Shown here: piece by piece, positions 59,501 to 64,000 of the stretch
How the letters are laid out: each line of letters starts with the position of its first letter
Position numbering within the stretch: position 1 is the stretch's first letter
Assembly: GCA_016717705.1 (NCBI GenBank)
Contig: JADKFD010000006.1
Coordinates: 79,112-143,111, forward strand
DNA: 64,000 nt
From: Rhodanobacteraceae bacterium
Lineage (GTDB): Bacteria; Pseudomonadota; Gammaproteobacteria; Xanthomonadales; SZUA-5
Direction: 5' to 3'
The notes under the pieces: model-generated
Seen by the model: only the letters and a program-made list of their open reading frames with translations
Database searches by the model: none
Told to the model about the DNA's origin: nothing
Made by a program: the position numbers and the translations under genes

Positions 59501-61076
59501 CACCGTGCAGGTCACGGTCTGTGCGGCCGCCGTGCAGCCCGCCGGCAGCGTCCCGAGCGTCAGGCCCGCGGGAATCGTGTCGGTGATCGTCGAAGCGGCC
59601 GTGGTCGCTGCCGTCCCGGTATTGGCCAGGCTCAGCGTGAAGCTCGCCAGCGTGCCCACCGCGAAGCTGGTCCCGCTGGCGGTCTTAGCCAGGGTCAGTT
59701 GCGGCCGGTTCACCGCGGTGTTGGCGGTCGCCGTGTTGTTCCGGCGCAGTCACCGGCGCACCGCTGCAGTCGGGGTCAGCGATTCCCGCCGGCGGCAACA
59801 CCGTCGCCGAGTGGCTCAGGCTTGCGGCGGCACTGGCGGTCACGGTGCAGGCGATGGCCAGGCTGGCCGTGCCGCCAGCACCCGCCAGCGCAACCCCGGT
59901 CCAGGTGCCGGTTCCGGTCGAACCCGGCGCGATCGTGCCGACATTGAAGGTGCCGACCGAGGGCGTGTAGCTGCAGCCCGTCAGGCCGGCCGGCAGCGAA
60001 GCGCTGATCGAGAAGGTCTGGCTGGCCAGGATGGCGTTGGGCCCGGCATTGGTCACGGTCAGCCCGTAGCTCAAGACGCCGCCGACGACCACCGGATCCG
60101 GTGAGTCGGTCAGCGTCAGGGAGAGATCGCTGGTGTCGGGGACCGTGGTGCTGGTGAAGTCGGCGCTGACGCCGCCGATGCCGAGCGTGGTGGTGGTCGC
60201 CGTGGTGCCAGTCGCGGCACTGGTGTGGCGCACCTCGATGCTGTCGCCGTTGACGACCGTGCCCGGCAAACCAGTCCACCCGCCGCCATTGATGCGGTAT
60301 TGCGAGCCGGTGGCGCCGCTGATGCCGATGCCGGTGACCGTGTCGATGCCGGCCACGCTGATCGCGTTGGAGGTGCGCACGCTGGTCTGCGGCACACCGG
60401 TCTGCGCGGTGAAGCTGAAGGCGTTGGGCGTGTAATCGTCGGCCGCGTCGAAGTTGTCGATGCTGCGGCCGCCGCGCACCAGGCGCACGGCGAACAAGGT
60501 GTCGCGCGTGGTGGCGCCGACCGAGCCCTGTTCGAAGTCCTGCACCCAGGAAGCGGCAAGGCCGGGATTCGCCTGCGGCGTGGACGTCCAATAGGCGCCG
60601 GCACCGTTGGCCGGAAACACCGTCTCGTTGATGGTCGGCGAAAAGCAGGCGGTCTCGACCAGCGTGCGCAGTTCCAGCGCGGTCGGCAGGCGCCAGTCGC
60701 TGGCGCCGGCAAAACTCTCGGCATTGGCGGCGCCGAGCGCCGCGCTCCAGTTCAAGGTCGACCGCGTGCCGCTGGCGCAACTGGCGCCGGACAAGCCTTG
60801 CGGGCACTGCTTCCAGATGAGTCCGGTCTCGCGATCGGTCACCACGCGCTGGCCGGCGATCGGCTCGGCGATGGTGTAGCGCGCGTCCGGCGCCACCGGC
60901 ACCAGGCCGGCGGGACAGGTGCGCGCGTGGGCAGTTGACCCGGCAAGTGCCGCGATCAAGAGCCACCCGAATCGCAGCAGACCGCTGTTGTGGCTTCGGA
61001 CCTTGCCCGAACGCTTCTGGCTCATCATGGCGACGATTTCCGGAGAAGAACACTCGATGTGGAGGCGCGTGCTCAT
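53559..61076 (-). CDS. Giant secreted protein: Lcl, DUF11, beta-helix and Calx-beta repeats; multiple frameshifts
   Basis: About 2500 residues once frames are joined. ATG at 61076 overlaps the stop of the preceding Lcl gene (ATGA); signal peptide (LLIAALAGSTAHA). Order: Lcl/DUF1566 domain (ETGLIWKQCPQGLSG, ASDWRLPTALELRTL), DUF11-like units, a right-handed beta-helix (repeats such as GGALFNNNGTMTIANSRI), at least eight Calx-beta-like repeats (many with ASITDNDTAGVTV endings), Ig-like strands, and a last DUF11. The end is LLRNGFEDPQVN plus ~85 residues. The frame shifts near 59742, 57562, 57490, 57470, 57293, 56838 and 56186. Each is a one- or two-base change within a repeat and the protein is readable on both sides, so misassembly or read error is likelier than decay. 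Probably a calcium-binding adhesin or matrix protein (inference). Confidence 0.8.
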
Positions 61077-61885
61077 TGGCCACCCCGCACCAGACGAACG
61101 TGGCGCAACGCGATCTTGTCGAAGCCCTCGACGTAGCCGCCGACCGCCAACGGACTGAAGTACACGCCCCAGCCAGCGTGCGGGAACTTGGCGTTGGTCT
61201 CGCGGCTCCAGTAGAACCCGTTGAAATTGATGCCGCCGGTGCTGCTGATCGAGTTCGGGAACCAGGCGGTGTCGATCGAGGGATCACTGATCGGTACGCC
61301 GTAGTGGATCAGCGTGTGCAACTCGGTCAGGTCGGGCAGGCGCCAGTCGGTCGCCCCGCACATTCGGGCGCTGCCAGCCAGCGCGTTGACCGCGGTGCGG
61401 TAGGCCTGCATGTTGCACAGGCCTCCCGGCAGCGTGCTGGCGCAACTGTCGCTGCCGGTGCTGCCGGCATTGCCGCCATTGCGGTTGGCGTCCGGCTCGT
61501 ACCAGGTGTAGCGGTGGTCCTTGTCGCGCAGGCCGCCATCGTCGGTCTTCACCTCCCAGATGAGACCGGTGGTGTTGTCGCGCGTGCAGGCCCAATCGCC
61601 CGGTGCGCTGCCGAGCGTCGCGCTGTTCGGCAACTCGCTGCCATCGTTGGCGATCTTGCTGTAGTCGCGACCCGGTTGGCTGGAACCGCCCTGCTTGTAG
61701 AGCACGCCGAGCGCATCCGCAGCAGAAGCACCGCGCGTGCAGTCCTGCTCGTTGAAGCCGGCGGTCTCGGGATCGGGAGTGCCCGGCGCCACCGTCCCGG
61801 TGGCGTAACGGTGTTGTCCGGCAGGTGATCTTCCCGGTGTCGTTGACAGCGAGACGTCCGGATCTTGCCGATCGCCTCGCCATCG
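61073..61885 (-). CDS. Lcl (DUF1566) domain, C-terminal part of a larger broken gene
   Basis: The clear part (about 61792-61073) is a complete Lcl domain of ~240 residues: DNTTGLIWEVKTDDGG, YTWYEPDANRNGG, GATDWRLPDLTELHTLI, RETNAKFPHAGWGV, and a VRLVRGGQ end at the stop. The cysteine pairs (DCTRG, CASTLPG, CNMQA, CGATD) suggest disulfides. Upstream of ~61.8 kb the sequence still fits the usual lead-in (VNDTGKITC) but the frame is lost. Most likely this is the C-terminus of the beta-helix/DUF11 protein that enters from the right edge. Its stop overlaps the start of the giant gene, so the two form an operon. Confidence 0.72.
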   Translation of the reverse strand, partial: RWRGDRQDPDVSLSTTPGRSPAGQHRYATGTVAPGTPDPETAGFNEQDCTRGASAADALGVLYKQGGSSQPGRDYSKIANDGSELPNSATLGSAPGDWACTRDNTTGLIWEVKTDDGGLRDKDHRYTWYEPDANRNGGNAGSTGSDSCASTLPGGLCNMQAYRTAVNALAGSARMCGATDWRLPDLTELHTLIHYGVPISDPSIDTAWFPNSISSTGGINFNGFYWSRETNAKFPHAGWGVYFSPLAVGGYVEGFDKIALRHVRLVRGGQ

Positions 61886-62432
61886 CTCGTCGCGCCGGTC
61901 ACATTGCTGACGACGACACGCAGGATTCGTCGGAACTCGGGTCGGTGCGGACTCCTGCGCGACGCTCTCGTCCGCTCAGTGTCGCGCGGCGGTAGTCGGA
62001 CGGCGCCGTGGCGACGGCGTCCGCGTGGCGATGTCGAAGCCGACGCCACCCCATTTGCCGGCGCGGCCAGCGCCAGGTGAAGTTCGTCTGGCTCGACCGT
62101 CGGTGACGCCGTCGATCGGCGATCACCGGGGTGTCGCTGGTGTCGGTCGACTGTTGTTGCCCGGAACCGGATTGCGCGATGGCGCGGTAGCGTGCGGTGA
62201 TCACCGTCGCGGTGGCGACGGCGTCACCGCGTGGCGCTGCCGCTGACGCGCAAGTGGCGCTGGGAACTGGATTGATGGCGCTGCCGGACGCCACGCAGGT
62301 CCGCCCACCAGCGCCCACGCAGGTCCAGTTCACGCGGTGCAGGCGGCCTGGAAGGTATCCGCCACCGTCGAGCCGGTGAGCACTGGGGCCGGCGTTGCTC
62401 CGTGATCGTGTAGGTGGTGTTCGACCCCGCGT
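61886..62432 (-). other. Badly frameshifted DUF11-coding stretch
   Basis: No frame stays open with sense, but pieces of one DUF11 unit can be read in turn: GVSSVNAGSNTTYTIT, NWTCVGAGGRTCVASGSA, then scattered NFTWRWPR and DYRRATLSG. Comparison with the neighbouring units shows many missing bases, for example GTCTGGTGATGG where GTCTTGGTGAT is normal. The lesion density is far above the rest of the window. Confidence 0.55.
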
Positions 62433-64000
62433 TCACCGAGGACACACCGTCGGTCTGGTGATGGCGAGTTCGGCCTGCGGTGTCAGTGTGTCGCTGTCGG
62501 TCGCGACGTTGTTGCCGGAATTCGGGTCGCTGACCCCAGGACTGACGCTCGCCGTGTTGTTCAGCGGGCCGGTCGCGCCGGCAGCGATCGCGCAGACGGC
62601 AGTGAACGTAACGCTGCCGCCGACGGGCAGATTCACCCCTTGGCTGATGTTGCCGCTGCCGCCAGCCGCGCAAGTGCCGCCGCCGGCGCCGACGCAGGTC
62701 CAGCTGACGCTCGTGCAGCTCGCCGGGAAGCTGTCGTTGACCGACGCGCCGGGCGCGTTGCTGGGACCGGCGTTGCTGGCGACGATCGTATACGTGGTGC
62801 TGCCGCCTGGCGTGCTGGTGGTGGTGCCATTGGTCTTGGTGATGCCGACATCGGCACTGGCGGCGGTGTTGGTGAGCGAGAAATTCACACCCGTCGCCAC
62901 GCCGCGCGCACTCGCCGCGACAGTGTACGGTCCACCGGCAGTGCCATTGGCGGTCAGCGTGCCGCTGGTCGCCGTAGCGGAGGCAATCGTCGCCGGATTG
63001 CCGGCGAGGGTCGCGCTGGGGCCGGCACCGGGAGGCGTGAACGTAACCTGCCCGCCGTTCACTGGCTCACTGTTGGCACTGGCGACGGTCACCGACAACG
63101 GAGTGGGGAACGCCGAGTTGACGGTCGTGCTCTGGTTGTTGCCGCCGGACAGCGCCATGCTGAACCCGCGCGACTCGAAAGAGCCGATGTCGGTCGTCCC
63201 GACGCGGGCAATGCCGCGTTGGTCGGTGCCCGGCGCGCCGGTGCTGGTGCCGGCGTTGATCGCCGGGCTGCCCGGCAACAGCGCGTGAGTCTGATTCGGT
63301 CCACCGTAACCGCCCAGCGGGGCGAGCAGCGGCTTGGTGTTCGACAGGACGCCGGCGGCGCTCATGCCGCCCGATCCGTCGCTGCAGATATTCTTGCCGC
63401 GCGAACTGGCCCCGCTGCCTGAAATCTGCGGCGACTGGCCGCTGAAAATGGTGTTCCGGTAACTGCCCGGGTTTTGGATGACCAGCCCTGCCCCGCCGCC
63501 GAAAACCGATGCGCTGGTATTGCCGGAAAAGGTGACATTGGTCAGCGTCATCGACTGGCCGTTGGAGAAATGGCTTAAGCGCCGGCCGCTGCCATTGGTG
63601 CCGGTAATCTGGTTTCCGGAGAAAGTGCTGTTGCGGATGGTCAGCGTCGAGCCTTGGGCGTTGATCGCCGATCCCTGCAGAGGGGTGCTGTTGCCGCTGA
63701 AGGTCGTGTTGGTGATCGTGGCGTTGGTGGATAAGAGCCCCACGCCGCCGCCGGCGAAGGAACCGAAGTTGTTCGCGATCACGCATTGGTTGATGGTGGT
63801 GGTTCCCCCGGTGGTGGCGATAGCCCCGCTACCACCAGCCCCGTTTTGAAGCCGCATCCCGGAAAAGCCGAAGGCTTGCGTGTAGAGAACCAGCGGCGTC
63901 TCGAAAAACGCGTAGTTCCCTCCAGACGAGCGGTTGAGGGTCAAACTGGCGGCTCCCGGACCATTGATGGACACCGAGATGTTGACGATCTGCGGCAGCG
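62433..64000 (-). CDS. Beta-helix and DUF11 surface protein (5' end outside window)
   Basis: About 520 residues, open to the right edge. A right-handed beta-helix domain with polymorphic-outer-membrane-protein pattern: GFSGMRLQNGAGGSGAI, TITNTTFSGNSTPLQ, LTIRNSTFSGNQITG. It closes with the typical SPAINAG, DQRGIAR and DIGSFES. An Ig-like domain (VTVASANSEPVNGGQVTF) and a DUF11 unit (ADVGITKTNGTTTSTPGGST) follow, then frame loss at 62433. N-terminal signal peptide is outside the window. The same domains occur in other order in the next gene. Probable surface or secreted protein; no anchor seen. Confidence 0.8.
   Translation of the reverse strand, partial: LPQIVNISVSINGPGAASLTLNRSSGGNYAFFETPLVLYTQAFGFSGMRLQNGAGGSGAIATTGGTTTINQCVIANNFGSFAGGGVGLLSTNATITNTTFSGNSTPLQGSAINAQGSTLTIRNSTFSGNQITGTNGSGRRLSHFSNGQSMTLTNVTFSGNTSASVFGGGAGLVIQNPGSYRNTIFSGQSPQISGSGASSRGKNICSDGSGGMSAAGVLSNTKPLLAPLGGYGGPNQTHALLPGSPAINAGTSTGAPGTDQRGIARVGTTDIGSFESRGFSMALSGGNNQSTTVNSAFPTPLSVTVASANSEPVNGGQVTFTPPGAGPSATLAGNPATIASATATSGTLTANGTAGGPYTVAASARGVATGVNFSLTNTAASADVGITKTNGTTTSTPGGSTTYTIVASNAGPSNAPGASVNDSFPASCTSVSWTCVGAGGGTCAAGGSGNISQGVNLPVGGSVTFTAVCAIAAGATGPLNNTASVSPGVSDPNSGNNVATDSDTLTPQAELAITRPTVCPR

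Noticed and set aside
1..64000. tRNA or rRNA genes, insertion sequences, prophage or integrase genes
   Set aside because: The intergenic gaps examined hold only REP-type palindromes, heptamer elements and hairpins; no cloverleaf, transposase or integrase motif was seen.

Overview
The window is GC-rich (roughly two thirds G+C by eye) and densely packed with genes. It looks like a gammaproteobacterium of the Xanthomonadales/Lysobacterales type. Support for this: a monofunctional RelA with a degenerate hydrolase half, a 67K-type SppA, an M23 endopeptidase next to anmK, a ctaC-ctaD-ctaG-ctaE oxidase cluster led by a DUF2244 gene, several REP-like palindrome families (TGTAGGAGCG..., GTGGGAGCGGG...), and secreted proteins ending in NGFE. 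No rRNA, tRNA, phage, transposase or CRISPR was found. The species cannot be named from this window.

Layout. 0-18.6 kb: 3' part of sppA; a split two-component pair (LuxR-type regulator and 7TM-like histidine kinase); three secreted proteins (FG-GAP repeat, M14 carboxypeptidase, Calx-beta) interrupted by relA; an overlapping pair of PknB-like kinase and periplasmic helical protein; a DUF2059 protein. 18.6-20.3 kb: a stretch without a believable gene. 20.3-28.2 kb: lipoyl-bearing dihydrolipoamide dehydrogenase, LprI-type, UspA-type, SPOR and alpha/beta-hydrolase genes, then a VIT/VWA/DUF2135 protein. 28.6-33.1 kb: a large DUF11 surface protein with an IPTL-CTERM anchor. 33.2-36.1 kb: a small lipoprotein with an oligopeptide-binding protein and one permease. 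36.2-44.0 kb: a DPP-IV-like peptidase, a propeller/GGDEF diguanylate cyclase, and a coupled HtrA-like protease plus FHA membrane protein. 44.3-49.0 kb: cytochrome c oxidase. 49.3-53.4 kb: anmK, an M23 endopeptidase and a CodA-like amidohydrolase. 53.6-64 kb: two very large secreted repeat proteins with Lcl, DUF11, beta-helix and Calx-beta domains.

Two themes stand out. First, many products are exported and built from repeats, and they carry two kinds of C-terminal signature (xNGFE and IPTL-CTERM). Second, the intergenic DNA holds palindromic repeats, including two families of inverted arrays of 7-bp units. The GTGAGTA type puts stop codons in every frame and sits at gene ends. The GGGACCC type has no stop in any frame and is found inside coding sequence.

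Caution on data quality: at least nine genes, including the housekeeping genes ctaC and anmK, are broken by single-base insertions or deletions while the protein clearly continues in the next frame. The pattern fits sequencing or assembly error better than gene decay. It is worst at 61.9-62.4 kb and perhaps at 18.7-20.2 kb. Broken genes are therefore annotated over their full inferred span.
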